Shown piece by piece: positions 18,102 to 27,176 of a DNA stretch of 37,414 nucleotides; within the stretch, counting starts at the first letter, position 1, and each line of letters begins with the position of its first letter. Position numbers and translations under genes: made by a program. The stretch comes from an uncultured Prevotellaceae bacterium. GTDB lineage: Bacteria; Bacteroidota; Bacteroidia; Bacteroidales; Bacteroidaceae. The DNA is taken from the NCBI GenBank assembly GCA_900316985.1, contig ONFE01000027.1, forward strand, positions 1-37,414, read 5' to 3'. The notes beneath the pieces were generated by a model. It worked only from the letters and a program-made list of their open reading frames with translations. It was not told the origin of the DNA and made no database searches.

Positions 18102-18830
18102 TTAGAATTTCAGAGAACACTGCAGCCCTACTGCAGACGATCGGATGGGATTGGCCGAAGATTGGCCGTTAAAGACCGCAGGCTGTATCCTTAGGCTCAG
18201 GTCGTCGGATATGTCGAATTCCGAAAGTGACGCATCCACATAAGCATCAATGACAGATAATGCATAGACCCCAATGAGTACGAAAATGCTCATGTCACGG
18301 TAGCGGCGGTAGTAGTCTTTACGTTTTCGAAATTTTTCTTGCCACGACTTTTTGTTATTATCGTCAATTCTTGCACCCAGATGCAGATACTGATTGTAAC
18401 TCTGTGTGTTCGGATCATTGTCCGTGATGTCCATATAGGCCTTGGAGTAGTCTTTGTACATCATGCCATTCCACCGCCAGGCGTAGATACATCCCACAAA
18501 ACCACCGTAAATAATAGGCAGTTTCCAGTATTTGTGATTATAAATCTGTCCGGCACCGGGAATCACCACGGCAAGCCACATCGCCCGCTTGGGGTTTGGA
18601 CGCCATGTGTTCCAGTCGCGTTTGGCTTTATGGAACTGTATGGTGTCTGCCATCAAGGTACCTTCCAAAGCTTCTTCGTTCACTTCAATGAGTGAATCGC
18701 CGATATGAAAGATTTCGTCGCCTTGAATGGCTGTGCTGTCTTCCACCACGATCTGAGCCATTGCGGTTTCTGCCATGAGTAGCAGACAGACTGTGAGTGA
18801 ATATCTGATGATGTCTTTTAACGTCTTCAA
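18102..18830 (-). CDS. DUF5683 membrane protein
   Basis: A 242-residue protein with a signal peptide (about 1-25, ending AETAMA) and a DUF5683 core at about 75-215. The core includes the conserved hydrophobic segment MWLAVVIPGAGQIYNHKYWK, IIYGGFVGCIYAWRW, and a second membrane segment near MSIFVLIGVYALSVIDAYVD. The family is restricted largely to Bacteroidota and has no established function. Its 12-nt spacing from parB and 46-nt spacing to the lytic transglycosylase place it in a chromosome-segregation/cell-wall operon, so an envelope role coupled to division is possible. Confidence 0.88.
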   Translation of the reverse strand: MKTLKDIIRYSLTVCLLLMAETAMAQIVVEDSTAIQGDEIFHIGDSLIEVNEEALEGTLMADTIQFHKAKRDWNTWRPNPKRAMWLAVVIPGAGQIYNHKYWKLPIIYGGFVGCIYAWRWNGMMYKDYSKAYMDITDNDPNTQSYNQYLHLGARIDDNNKKSWQEKFRKRKDYYRRYRDMSIFVLIGVYALSVIDAYVDASLSEFDISDDLSLRIQPAVFNGQSSANPIRSSAVGLQCSLKF

Positions 18831-18842
18831 GATAATTTGGAA

Positions 18843-19736
18843 TTATTTTTCCTTCAGTTTGTCGAAAATGTTCATGATGCGTTCCAGTTCCTCTTCATTG
18901 CTGAAAGGGATACTGATTTTGCCTTTGCCCTTAGGGGAACAGGTCATCTCCACTTTGGTGTTGAGAAATTGGCTCAGCCGTTTTTTGAGTACATCAAATT
19001 CCTTGGGCATTTGGCTCTTGGCATTGGCTTTCTTCAGGCCTACCATCGCATCTTCTCCATTACTGAGCTTTTTGACCAGTTCTTCCACCTTGCGTACGGA
19101 ATAGCCGTTCTTCTCTATTTCCTTGAACAATTTGATTTGCATGGCTGGAGAATCGAGCGAAAGCAGGGCACGTGCATGGCCCATGTCAATGGTCTTGTTC
19201 TGAAGTGCCATCTGCACCTGAGCGGGAAGTTTCAGTAGACGGAGATAGTTGGTTACGGCGGTACGACTCTTACCTACACGCTCGCTGACCTTTTCCTGAG
19301 TCATTCCCGTGGAATCCAGCAGATGCTGGTATGCCAGGGCAATCTCCACGGCGTTCAAGTCCTCGCGCTGTATATTCTCCACGAGAGCCATTTCCATCAT
19401 GTTCTCGTCGTTGATGGTACGGATATAGGCAGGCATTGATTTCAGTCCTGCCATCTGTGAGGCACGCCAGCGGCGCTCTCCGGCAATAATCTGAAACCTG
19501 TTCGTGTCCACCTGTCTCAGGGTAATAGGAGTAATGATACCCAGTTCTTTGATACTGTTGGCCAGTTCCTGCAAAGCCTCGGGGTCAAATTCCCGTCGTG
19601 GCTGGTTTGGATTGGCCTCAATCTGGCTGATGGCTATCTCGTTGATGGTGGAAGAGCCTTGCGGCTTCACCTCCTCCGTTGAAATCAGGGCATCGAGTCC
19701 TCTGCCCAATGCGTTATATTTCTTGTGTACTGCCAC
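18843..19736 (-). CDS. parB: ParB/Spo0J chromosome-partitioning CTPase
   Basis: A 297-residue parS-binding DNA clamp that loads on the origin region and works with ParA. The N-terminus has the ParA-contacting motif GRGLDALIS (11-19). The CTP-binding domain contains GERRWRAS (86-93) and ENIQRED (120-126). A helix-turn-helix follows (about 144-165, MTQEKVSERVGKSRTAVTNY), and a C-terminal dimerisation domain ends at LKEK. Length is normal. It starts 55 nt after the parA stop codon and precedes the DUF5683 gene by 12 nt. No convincing full parS site was found in the window. Confidence 0.97.
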   Translation of the reverse strand: MAVHKKYNALGRGLDALISTEEVKPQGSSTINEIAISQIEANPNQPRREFDPEALQELANSIKELGIITPITLRQVDTNRFQIIAGERRWRASQMAGLKSMPAYIRTINDENMMEMALVENIQREDLNAVEIALAYQHLLDSTGMTQEKVSERVGKSRTAVTNYLRLLKLPAQVQMALQNKTIDMGHARALLSLDSPAMQIKLFKEIEKNGYSVRKVEELVKKLSNGEDAMVGLKKANAKSQMPKEFDVLKKRLSQFLNTKVEMTCSPKGKGKISIPFSNEEELERIMNIFDKLKEK

Positions 19737-19791
19737 TGTCTAAAATTTTAATTACTTGAAATCTGATACTTGAAACCTGAAATCAGCACCT

Positions 19792-20553
19792 TCACCCCTT
19801 ATTAATGATTTCCTTTGCCAACGCCAAATGATTCTTGCTGCCTGTGGAATCGGCATCATAGAGGATGGCAGGAAGTCCGTGGGAGGGAGCCTCCGATAGT
19901 TTCACGTTACGCTGGATGACCGTCTTGAACACCAGTTCCTGGAAATGGCGCTTCACCTCGTCATAGATTTGGTTGGCCAGGCGTAGACGCGAATCATACA
20001 TCGTCAGCAGGAATCCTTCAATCTCCAACTTCGGGTTCAGTTTGCTCTTGATGATTTTAATGGTATTGAGCAACTTTGAAATGCCTTCCAGTGCGAAATA
20101 CTCGCATTGCACAGGGATAATCACCGAGTCGGCAGCCGTAAGCGCATTCACGGTGATGAGTCCTAACGAAGGAGAGCAATCGATGAGGATATAGTCATAT
20201 TCGTCCTTGATAGGGGCGAGCAGGTTCTTGATGACTTGTTCGCGGCGCTCAATGTTGAGCATCTCAATCTCTGCACCCACCAGGTCTATATGGCTCGGTA
20301 TGATATCAAGTCCTTCAATATCTGTTGTGTACATGGCATCGCGCACGTCGGCGTGGTCGATAATGCACTCATAAAGAGAGCAGTCCACGTCTTTCGTGTT
20401 TACGCCCAGGCCGCTGGATGCATTGGCCTGAGGGTCGGCATCGATGACGAGAACTTTCTTTTCCAGGGTAGCCAGCGAGGCTGCCAGGTTGATGGTGGTG
20501 GTAGTCTTTCCCACACCGCCTTTCTGGTTTGCTAAAGCAATAATCTTTCCCAT
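19792..20553 (-). CDS. parA: ParA/Soj chromosome-partitioning ATPase
   Basis: A 253-residue cytoplasmic Walker ATPase that moves ParB-parS complexes. The deviant Walker A motif KGGVGKTTTT is at residues 11-20, followed by VLVIDADPQ and DYILIDCSPSLG. The start at 20553 (MGKIIALANQ) is preferred over an in-frame upstream codon at 20601 because the family begins right at this strand and a -7 promoter box lies in between. Divergent from surE. Confidence 0.97.
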   Translation of the reverse strand: MGKIIALANQKGGVGKTTTTINLAASLATLEKKVLVIDADPQANASSGLGVNTKDVDCSLYECIIDHADVRDAMYTTDIEGLDIIPSHIDLVGAEIEMLNIERREQVIKNLLAPIKDEYDYILIDCSPSLGLITVNALTAADSVIIPVQCEYFALEGISKLLNTIKIIKSKLNPKLEIEGFLLTMYDSRLRLANQIYDEVKRHFQELVFKTVIQRNVKLSEAPSHGLPAILYDADSTGSKNHLALAKEIINKG

Positions 20554-20562
20554 AATTGCCTG

Positions 20563-20570
20563 CAAAGTTA
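20563..20570 (-). promoter_or_regulatory. Probable parA promoter -7 box
   Basis: Minus strand TAACTTTG matches TAnnTTTG and ends 9 nt before the parA ATG, implying a leader of only a few bases. The -33 element is not clear. Confidence 0.5.
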
Positions 20571-20612
20571 CATATTTTATACGAGAAAAGATGATTTTCA
20601 TCCATTTTTTAG

Positions 20613-20620
20613 TAATTTTG
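20613..20620 (+). promoter_or_regulatory. Probable surE promoter -7 box
   Basis: TAATTTTG matches TAnnTTTG, followed by CACCC and the surE ATG 21 nt later. No strong TTTG -33 element. Confidence 0.55.
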
Positions 20621-20641
20621 CACCCAAAACTTGATATATTT

Positions 20642-21409
20642 ATGAAAAATAAAAGACCGTTAATACTTATTTCGAATGACGACGGCTTTCAATCCAAAGG
20701 TATCAATTGCCTCATAGATATGGTGCGCGATTTGGGTGACATCATCGTTTGTGCACCCGACGGTGGACGTTCTGGCTATGCTTGTGCTTTCTCTGCAAAG
20801 GAATATCTTCTGCTGGAAAAAGTGCGTGAAGAGGAAGGTCTTCAGGTGTGGTCTTGCACAGGCACTCCTGTTGACAGTCTGAAGATGGCACTGAACCGTG
20901 TGGTACCCCGAACCCCTGATTTGGTTCTGGCTGGTATCAACCACGGAGACAATGCCTCGGTTAATACCCATTACAGCGGAACAATGGGCGTTGCCATGGA
21001 GGGCTGCATGAAATATATCCCGAGTGTGGCTTATTCCCTTTGCGATCACCGCGAAGATGCTGATTTCGAACCTTTACGACCTGTTATTCGCATGCTGACT
21101 CAAAAGGTTTTGGCCGAAGGACTCCCCAAAGGTGTATGTCTGAATGTCAACTTCCCGTTAGTGGATGAGTTTAAGGGCGTGAAGGTCTGTCGTATGGCTT
21201 ATGGCACTTGGGGCAATGAGGTCGTGAAGTGCGAGCATCCTCGCGGCTATGATTATTACTGGATGGTGGGTTCCTATACCAATGATGAGCCGGAGGCAGA
21301 GGACACTGACAACTGGGCTCTGACTCATGGATATATCGCCATTACTCCCACACAGATGGATGTCACCAACTATCCACTGCTGGAAAAGTGGCGCAATGAA
21401 TTTGATTAA
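20642..21409 (+). CDS. surE: 5'/3'-nucleotidase SurE
   Basis: A 255-residue metal-dependent nucleoside-monophosphate phosphatase. The start at 20642 puts the metal-binding motif SNDDGF at residues 11-16, where SurE carries it; in-frame upstream codons overlap parA and add unrelated sequence. Further hallmarks are PDGGRSGYACAFS (phosphate and metal ligands) and GINHGDNASVNTHYSGTMGV. The length is typical of the family. It is followed 34 nt later by lpxB, a likely cotranscribed pair. Confidence 0.95.
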   Translation: MKNKRPLILISNDDGFQSKGINCLIDMVRDLGDIIVCAPDGGRSGYACAFSAKEYLLLEKVREEEGLQVWSCTGTPVDSLKMALNRVVPRTPDLVLAGINHGDNASVNTHYSGTMGVAMEGCMKYIPSVAYSLCDHREDADFEPLRPVIRMLTQKVLAEGLPKGVCLNVNFPLVDEFKGVKVCRMAYGTWGNEVVKCEHPRGYDYYWMVGSYTNDEPEAEDTDNWALTHGYIAITPTQMDVTNYPLLEKWRNEFD

Positions 21410-21443
21410 GAATCTGTTATTTAAGTATTCTGAGTAAGACCTG

Positions 21444-22595
21444 ATGAAATATTATCTCATTGTCGGCGAGGCTTCGGGCGACCTCCATGCATCCCATCTG
21501 ATGCAGTCGCTCAAAGTTCAGGATCCGGAGGCTGACTTCCGTTTTTTCGGTGGTGATTTGATGACTGCCGTAGGCGGTACGCGTGTAAAACATTTTCGGG
21601 AATTGGCCTATATGGGTTTCATCCCTGTTTTACTCCATCTGCGCACCATCTTCAAGAATATGGATTTTTGTAAGAAGGATATCCTTCAGTGGCGGCCCGA
21701 TGTGGTGATTCTGGTGGATTATCCTGGCTTCAATCTCGGCATTGCAAAGTATGTCCATAATCTGAACACCTACACCCCGAGACCGCAGGTGTTTTACTAT
21801 ATTTCTCCGAAGATTTGGGCTTGGAAAGAATACCGTATTAAGAATATCAAGCGAGATGTAGATGAACTTTTCTCCATCCTGCCTTTCGAGGTGCCTTTCT
21901 TTGAACAGAAACATCAGTATCCTATCCATTATGTAGGTAATCCCACGGCAGATGAGGTTCGTCAATTCCGTACGAAATACAAAGAAACTGTTGGTGAATT
22001 TTGTAAAAGATATTCACTAGAATTGAAGCCGATTATCGCTCTTTTGGCTGGAAGCCGAAAGCAGGAAATTAAAGATAATTTGCCTGCTATGATTGAGGCA
22101 ACTCGCGACCTCACTGATAATTATCAGTTGGTCTTGGCCGGAGCACCCAGTATTGAGCGCGACTATTACGAGAAGTTTTTAGCGGATGCACCTGTAAAAC
22201 TGATTGACAACGATACCTATTCCTTGCTGATGCATGCTCAGGCCGCATTGGTTACCAGCGGAACGGCCACCCTTGAGACGGCTCTTTTTGATGTGCCGCA
22301 GGTCGTCTGTTATGAGACACCCGTTCCTCGTCTCATCCGTTTTGCCTTTAATCATATTATTAAGGTGAAATACATTTCATTGGTCAACCTCATTGCAGAC
22401 CGTGAAATTGTCCAGGAACTCTTGGCTGACCGTTTTACGGTGGAGAATATCCGCCGTGAGCTGATGGCCATTCTTCCTGGGGGCAGCAAGCGCGAACAGA
22501 TGCTGGCCGACTACCGTTTGGTTCATAAACAGTTAGGCACTGCCTGTGCTCCAGGCAATGCCGCCCGCTTGATGATAGAAATACTGTCTAAATAA
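21444..22595 (+). CDS. lpxB: Lipid-A-disaccharide synthase
   Basis: A 383-residue GT19 glycosyltransferase that condenses UDP-2,3-diacylglucosamine with lipid X to form the lipid A disaccharide at the inner membrane. Signature segments are YYLIVGEASGDLHASHL at the N-terminus, MGFIPVLLHLRTI, VVILVDYPGFN, YISPKIWAWKEYRIKNIK, LLAGSRKQEIKDNLP and VTSGTATLETALFDVPQVV. Length is usual for the family. The stop codon is 9 nt from the convergent GH5 gene, leaving no room for a conventional terminator. Confidence 0.97.
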   Translation: MKYYLIVGEASGDLHASHLMQSLKVQDPEADFRFFGGDLMTAVGGTRVKHFRELAYMGFIPVLLHLRTIFKNMDFCKKDILQWRPDVVILVDYPGFNLGIAKYVHNLNTYTPRPQVFYYISPKIWAWKEYRIKNIKRDVDELFSILPFEVPFFEQKHQYPIHYVGNPTADEVRQFRTKYKETVGEFCKRYSLELKPIIALLAGSRKQEIKDNLPAMIEATRDLTDNYQLVLAGAPSIERDYYEKFLADAPVKLIDNDTYSLLMHAQAALVTSGTATLETALFDVPQVVCYETPVPRLIRFAFNHIIKVKYISLVNLIADREIVQELLADRFTVENIRRELMAILPGGSKREQMLADYRLVHKQLGTACAPGNAARLMIEILSK

Positions 22596-22604
22596 TTGTT
22601 TCGC

Positions 22605-23555
22605 CTATCGGTTGTATTTCAGCAGGTTGTCCTTGACATGCTGACCATAGGCCTTGATGACTCCGTCTTCTGTCCAACGGCCAGTAGCCTTGGCACGGGG
22701 CAGGAGCATCGAACAAGTCTCATCCTTGTCACTCAGTGACCAGTTTACCCAACTGATTTTTTCGGCTTCCATGCAGTCGGTCCATTTCTGCCATTCCTCC
22801 ATATTTAGCGGACCATTGCCTGAAGCCTCCATACCAGCACATTCACTCACGAAGATAGGTACTTGCTTATGTGCCTGCACCATTTTGTCGCGGAGGTATT
22901 GTCCGTGAGTGGCAGCATAGAAATGTACGGTGTACATCAAGTTCTTCTGACCTTGGATTGGCGAGGCAGCCACGAGGTCGATGTCCTGATCCCAGTGGGG
23001 GCAACCCATTAGGATTACGTTGTTGGCGTCGTATTTGCGGATTTCATTGATAATCTCTACGGCGTAGGCCTTGAGTGATTCCCAGGAGTCGTTAACCGGT
23101 TCGTTGAATAGTTCGTAGATAATATTGGGGTATTTCCCGTATTTCTGGGCGAAGTAGCCAAACCATTGCTTGGCTTCCTGGGTATGCATCTTATGGGCAT
23201 GCCAGTCCATGATGACATAAATGCCGTTCTTGATGGCAGCTTTTACCACGGTTTCGATACACTGTTTGGCAAATTCAGGATTCTCCAGATAGTTGTCTTC
23301 AATCTGAATACCCATGGCAACACGTACCACCGAGGCATTCCATTCTGTGGCCAATGTCTTTACGGCTCCTTTGTTGTAGAAACGGGGCCAAATATTGTGC
23401 CAGCCGAAAGATACCCCACGCAGGACGACAGGCTGTCCGTTCTGGTCGCAGAGTTGGGTACCGATGACTTGCAATTGGCCATGTTTCTTTACGGGTGTTT
23501 CAGCAAAACTGCTGAGCGATACAGCTAAGATCATTAAGGTTAATAGTTTTTTCAT
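22605..23555 (-). CDS. Secreted GH5 endoglucanase (cellulase)
   Basis: A 316-residue retaining endo-beta-1,4-glucanase-type enzyme with signal peptide MKKLLTLMILAVSLSSFA and no accessory carbohydrate-binding domain. The fold markers GQPVVLRGVSFGWHN, VVRVAMGI and VIMDWHAH, the acid/base E152 in ELFNEPVND and nucleophile E238 in FVSECAG support GH5, probably subfamily 2. It starts 14 nt downstream of the cdsA stop codon on the same strand with no promoter seen, so it is likely carried on the rsfS-ftsH-cdsA transcript. It ends 9 nt from lpxB. The position between two core envelope genes suggests a later insertion. Confidence 0.93.
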   Translation of the reverse strand: MKKLLTLMILAVSLSSFAETPVKKHGQLQVIGTQLCDQNGQPVVLRGVSFGWHNIWPRFYNKGAVKTLATEWNASVVRVAMGIQIEDNYLENPEFAKQCIETVVKAAIKNGIYVIMDWHAHKMHTQEAKQWFGYFAQKYGKYPNIIYELFNEPVNDSWESLKAYAVEIINEIRKYDANNVILMGCPHWDQDIDLVAASPIQGQKNLMYTVHFYAATHGQYLRDKMVQAHKQVPIFVSECAGMEASGNGPLNMEEWQKWTDCMEAEKISWVNWSLSDKDETCSMLLPRAKATGRWTEDGVIKAYGQHVKDNLLKYNR

Positions 23556-23569
23556 GATAGATATGTTTG

Positions 23570-24442
23570 TTAATGAATAAAGAGCGTAACCGTAAAGACG
23601 TAAATGACGGCGGCAGGGAAAGCCATCAGCGAGGAGTCGAAGCGGTCAAGCATACCGCCATGACCAGGCAGGATGTTGCCGCTATCCTTGATGCCGATTG
23701 TGCGTTTGAATAGCGATTCCACGAGGTCGCCCCAGGTGCCGAAGACACAAACTACAAGTCCCAGTCCCAGCCAGAAGGGTAGTGAAGAGTGCAAGGTGAA
23801 GATGGTAGATTCCTCGTTGTTACCAACGAAATACCAGATAATGGCTGCGGCAATGAGCACGAAGATGCCTCCACCAATGGAACCTTCCCAACTCTTTCCC
23901 GGTGAGATGCGGGGGAACAGTTTGTGCTTGCCCAAGAGTGAACCGCAGCAGTAGGCTCCCGTGTCGCTTACCCAAAGGAAAATGAACACGGAGAGAGGAA
24001 GCCATGTGTTGAATTCTGCCAGTTGCTCACCGGTGTTATTGAAAGCCAATATGTTGATGCAGGAGAAGGGTAGGGCAATCCACATCTGTGAGAGCATGGT
24101 GTATGCCCAGTCGTTAATGGGATTCTCCTGTTTCAGGTAGAGTTCTGAAATGAAGAGGTAGATAACCGTGAGCAGATAGGGAATGAACACGGCACCACTC
24201 TGCGTGAGACCACTGCAGAAACCCGCCATGGCAACGAAGAAGTAAACACCGGCCACAGTAGCGATAAACCTGTTAACAGTAGTGGAGGGTATATGGTCAT
24301 TAGCCAGTCCGGTAAATTCCCAGATGGTGAGGCCCGTAACGAGGGCAAACAGGAAGACCATGGCGATGGGCTTCAAAAAACAAATCACGATGGCGGCCAC
24401 GAAAAACACGCCCGTGATGGTTCTTACAATCAGATTCTTCAT
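23570..24442 (-). CDS. cdsA: Phosphatidate cytidylyltransferase
   Basis: A 290-residue integral membrane enzyme making CDP-diacylglycerol for phospholipid synthesis. About seven to eight hydrophobic segments are visible. The CdsA signature lies at residues 243-267 (beginning SLFKRTIGIKDSG, then LPGHGGMLDRFDS), with an upstream WVSDTGAYCCGSLLGKH segment. It follows ftsH with a single nucleotide between stop and start, indicating translational coupling. Length is normal. Confidence 0.97.
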   Translation of the reverse strand: MKNLIVRTITGVFFVAAIVICFLKPIAMVFLFALVTGLTIWEFTGLANDHIPSTTVNRFIATVAGVYFFVAMAGFCSGLTQSGAVFIPYLLTVIYLFISELYLKQENPINDWAYTMLSQMWIALPFSCINILAFNNTGEQLAEFNTWLPLSVFIFLWVSDTGAYCCGSLLGKHKLFPRISPGKSWEGSIGGGIFVLIAAAIIWYFVGNNEESTIFTLHSSLPFWLGLGLVVCVFGTWGDLVESLFKRTIGIKDSGNILPGHGGMLDRFDSSLMAFPAAVIYVFTVTLFIH

Positions 24443-24443
24443 A

Positions 24444-26471
24444 TTATGCTTCTGGTGTATGGTCGATAACAGAACTACCCGGTTCTTCCGGGCCCTCAGT
24501 TTTCTCTGTGTCCTCAGTATTAACGGTGTTCTCCTTGTTTCCGTTGAGTTCCATGATTTCCTGCGAACGGCTTACCCATGGGCGTTTGCCAAAGATTCGC
24601 TCCACATCCTCAGCGAAAATCACTTCGCGTTCAATAAGCAGTTCGGCCAACTGGTTATGACCTTCCTGATGGAGAACGAGCAGTTTCTTGGCACGCTCAT
24701 ATTGTTCGTTGATCATCTTCAGGACTTCATCGTCCATAATCTTGGCCGTTGTTTCTGAATAAGGCTTTTGGAAATTGTATTCCTGATTGTTGTAATAGCT
24801 GATGTTGGGCAGTTTGTCGCTCATACCAGCGTAAGCAATCATGGAATAAATGGTTTTGGTGACGCGCTCTAGGTCGTTCATGGCTCCCGTGGAAATGTGT
24901 CCCGTGAAGAGTTCTTCGGCAGCACGGCCACCCAACAAAGCGCAGATCTCGTCAAGCATTTCTTCCTTAGTGGTAATCTGGCGCTCTTCAGGCATGTACC
25001 ATGCTGCACCCAAGGCACGGCCGCGTGGTACGATGGTCACCTTTACCAACGGATTGGCATGCTGACAGAACCAACTGATGGTGGCATGACCGGCTTCATG
25101 CAGGGCGATGGTGCGCTTTTCTGCAGCAGTCATCACCTTCGTCTTCTTTTCCAGACCACCGATGATGCGGTCAACGGCATCCAGAAAATCCTGCTTTTCC
25201 ACAAATTGCTTGTTGTGGCGGGCGGCAATCAATGCTGCCTCATTGCAGACGTTGGCAATATCGGCACCAGAGAAACCTGGTGTCTGGCGGGCCAGTTGTT
25301 CAATATCCAGGCTCTTGTCCACCTTGATGGGACGCAGGTGCACCTCAAAGATAGCCTTACGTTCATTAAGGTCGGGAAGGTCAACATATATCTGGCGGTC
25401 AAAACGTCCGGCTCGCATCAGGGCTGAGTCAAGCATGTCGGCACGGTTGGTGGCTGCCAGAATAATCACACCGCTGTTGGTTCCGAAGCCGTCCATCTCC
25501 GTAAGCAGGGCATTCAGTGTATTCTCGCGCTCGTCATTTCCGCCCATGGCGGGGTTCTTCGAGCGGGCACGTCCTACGGCATCTATCTCATCAATAAAAA
25601 TGATACAAGGTGATTTCTCTTTGGCCTGGCGGAACAAGTCGCGCACACGACTGGCTCCAACGCCCACAAACATCTCAACAAAGTCGCTTCCCGACATGGA
25701 GAAGAAAGGTACGCCAGCCTCGCCGGCCACAGCCTTGGCCAGCAGTGTTTTACCAGTTCCCGGAGGACCTACAAGCAGGGCACCTTTGGGAATTTTACCG
25801 CCTAGCTCCGTGTATTTCTGCGGATTCTTCAGGAATTCAACGATTTCCTGCACCTCCTGCTTGGCTCCTTCCTGTCCGGCCACATCCTTGAATGTGATGT
25901 TCAGGTCGCCGCCTTTCTCGTACATCTTGGCTTTCGACTTACCTACATTGAAAATCCCGCCACCGCCGGCTCCTCCTGATCCCATACGGCGGAACAGGTA
26001 AATCCAGAAGACGATGAGGAAGATCCAGAACAGGTTGTTAAGGATAAATGTGGTAATATCGCCTGTATTCTTGTTGTCATAGTCGAAATCGCCCTTGAAC
26101 TTCCCTTCAGCACGCTGCTTGTCAACGAAAGCTTCTATCTGGTCGACACTGCCGAACTGTACCTTCACGAATGGATTGGCACCAACCTGCTGCGTGCCTG
26201 CCTTGAAGACCTCGCGGATATGCTCGGGCTTGATATACATCTGTAGGGAGTTCTCCGTCTTGTTCACCACAATCTTCGAGGCATAGCCTTTAGCGACCAG
26301 CGTTTTAAACTGTTCGTAGGAAACATCCTTACTGGCCGAACTGTTCTGACCTACAGAGTCGCTGCTGGTAAAATACACAGCAATGAGTCCCACGAGCACC
26401 AGGATATAGATCCAGCTCATGTTGAACTTCGGCATCTTCGGCTTTTGGTTTTTATTGTCTTGTTGTTCCAT
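24444..26471 (-). CDS. ftsH: ATP-dependent zinc metalloprotease FtsH
   Basis: A 675-residue inner-membrane AAA+ protease for membrane-protein quality control. Transmembrane helices lie at about 19-36 and 141-161, flanking an extracytoplasmic domain. The AAA module has Walker A GPPGTGKT (235-242), Walker B IFIDEID (291-297) and the second region of homology ([18 protein letters not shown]). The zinc site is HEAGH (458-462). The tail beyond about 640 is acidic and low-complexity. It starts 12 nt after the rsfS stop and abuts cdsA. Confidence 0.98.
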   Translation of the reverse strand: MEQQDNKNQKPKMPKFNMSWIYILVLVGLIAVYFTSSDSVGQNSSASKDVSYEQFKTLVAKGYASKIVVNKTENSLQMYIKPEHIREVFKAGTQQVGANPFVKVQFGSVDQIEAFVDKQRAEGKFKGDFDYDNKNTGDITTFILNNLFWIFLIVFWIYLFRRMGSGGAGGGGIFNVGKSKAKMYEKGGDLNITFKDVAGQEGAKQEVQEIVEFLKNPQKYTELGGKIPKGALLVGPPGTGKTLLAKAVAGEAGVPFFSMSGSDFVEMFVGVGASRVRDLFRQAKEKSPCIIFIDEIDAVGRARSKNPAMGGNDERENTLNALLTEMDGFGTNSGVIILAATNRADMLDSALMRAGRFDRQIYVDLPDLNERKAIFEVHLRPIKVDKSLDIEQLARQTPGFSGADIANVCNEAALIAARHNKQFVEKQDFLDAVDRIIGGLEKKTKVMTAAEKRTIALHEAGHATISWFCQHANPLVKVTIVPRGRALGAAWYMPEERQITTKEEMLDEICALLGGRAAEELFTGHISTGAMNDLERVTKTIYSMIAYAGMSDKLPNISYYNNQEYNFQKPYSETTAKIMDDEVLKMINEQYERAKKLLVLHQEGHNQLAELLIEREVIFAEDVERIFGKRPWVSRSQEIMELNGNKENTVNTEDTEKTEGPEEPGSSVIDHTPEA

Positions 26472-26483
26472 GCTCAGATTATT

Positions 26484-26843
26484 TTAGTCCAGGTCGGGTA
26501 TGCGGTTGATTTTCGCATCCTCCCAGAGATTCTCCAGATTATAGTATTCACGGACATCAGGAAGGAAAATATGTACCAGCACGTCCGTATAGTCCATGGC
26601 AATCCACTGTGCATTCTCGCGGCCTACCACATGGACTGGCTTCTCACCAGCCTTCTCGCGGGCAAATTCCTCCACCGAGTCTGTGATGGCGTCCACCTGG
26701 GTAGGTGAGTTGCCGGTGCAAATCACGAAATAGTTGCTAATGGCACCCTCGATGCCCGACAGGTCGGCCACCACAATACTGTGCCCTTTCTTTTCTTGAA
26801 TACCTTTTGTAATCGTCTCTACTAGTTCTTTTGTCTTCACCAT
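26484..26843 (-). CDS. rsfS: Ribosomal silencing factor RsfS (Iojap family)
   Basis: A 119-residue protein that binds ribosomal protein uL14 and blocks subunit joining under starvation. Family motifs include VVADLSGIEGAISNYFVICTG and the C-terminal WIAMDYTDVLVHIFLPDVRE and YYNLENLW. The length is typical. It is the first gene of the rsfS-ftsH-cdsA-GH5 run, with a -7 promoter box 25 nt upstream. Confidence 0.96.
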   Translation of the reverse strand: MVKTKELVETITKGIQEKKGHSIVVADLSGIEGAISNYFVICTGNSPTQVDAITDSVEEFAREKAGEKPVHVVGRENAQWIAMDYTDVLVHIFLPDVREYYNLENLWEDAKINRIPDLD

Positions 26844-26868
26844 TTAGTATATACATATAATAATGGTA

Positions 26869-26876
26869 CAAAGGTA
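26869..26876 (-). promoter_or_regulatory. Probable promoter -7 box of the rsfS operon
   Basis: Minus strand TACCTTTG matches TAnnTTTG. A TTTG element (26899-26902, minus strand) lies 22 nt upstream, slightly longer than ideal. The predicted leader is about 20 nt. Confidence 0.6.
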
Positions 26877-26936
26877 CACCTTATTCGTGGAAAAACATCA
26901 AAAAAGAAGATTTATTTGTTTTTTTTTAGGAAAAAC

Positions 26937-26967
26937 TTTGGTAGTTCCAAAAAAAGCAGTACCTTTG
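26937..26967 (+). promoter_or_regulatory. Consensus promoter of tRNA-Gln
   Basis: TTTG (26937-26940), a 19-nt spacer and TACCTTTG (26960-26967) form a full-consensus Bacteroidota promoter about 30 nt before the tRNA. Confidence 0.85.
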
Positions 26968-26996
26968 CAACCGCGTTTCGGAAAACGCAACCAGAT

Positions 26997-27067
26997 TGGG
27001 GTATGGTGTAATGGTAACACTGCAGATTCTGGTCCTGCCTTTCCTGGTTCGAGTCCGGGTACCCCAA
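26997..27067 (+). tRNA. tRNA-Gln (anticodon CTG)
   Basis: The acceptor stem TGGGGTA (26997-27003) pairs fully with TACCCCA (27060-27066), with discriminator A27067. The D arm is GTG/CAC around TAATGGTAA. The anticodon arm GCAGA/CCTGC encloses loop TTCTGGT with anticodon CTG at 27029-27031, reading CAG. The T arm is CCTGG, TTCGAGT, CCGGG. CCA is not encoded. The last anticodon-stem pair (A27026 with C27034) is a mismatch. A consensus promoter and a terminator flank it, so it is a monocistronic tRNA gene. Confidence 0.95.
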
Positions 27068-27072
27068 CTCTA

Positions 27073-27118
27073 AATGATCGCTAAACTGCTGGACATCAGC
27101 GTTTAGCGATCATTTTTT
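27073..27118 (+). terminator. Intrinsic terminator after tRNA-Gln
   Basis: A perfect 14-bp stem (AATGATCGCTAAAC at 27073-27086 with GTTTAGCGATCATT at 27101-27114), extended by an inner GCTG/CAGC helix, is followed by a T-run to 27118. A textbook Rho-independent terminator. Confidence 0.93.
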
Positions 27119-27176
27119 ATAATTTGGTCAAAGGAGATTACTCCTCTGTTTCTTGTGACGAATCATATAGCTTTTG

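Noticed and set aside
19897-19912. GTTTCACGTTAC inside parA as a possible parS
   Set aside because: The second half of the palindrome does not match, so it is not a credible ParB site.
25108-26001. A 297-codon frame opposite ftsH
   Set aside because: It is a shadow of the highly conserved ftsH gene and shows no protein family features.
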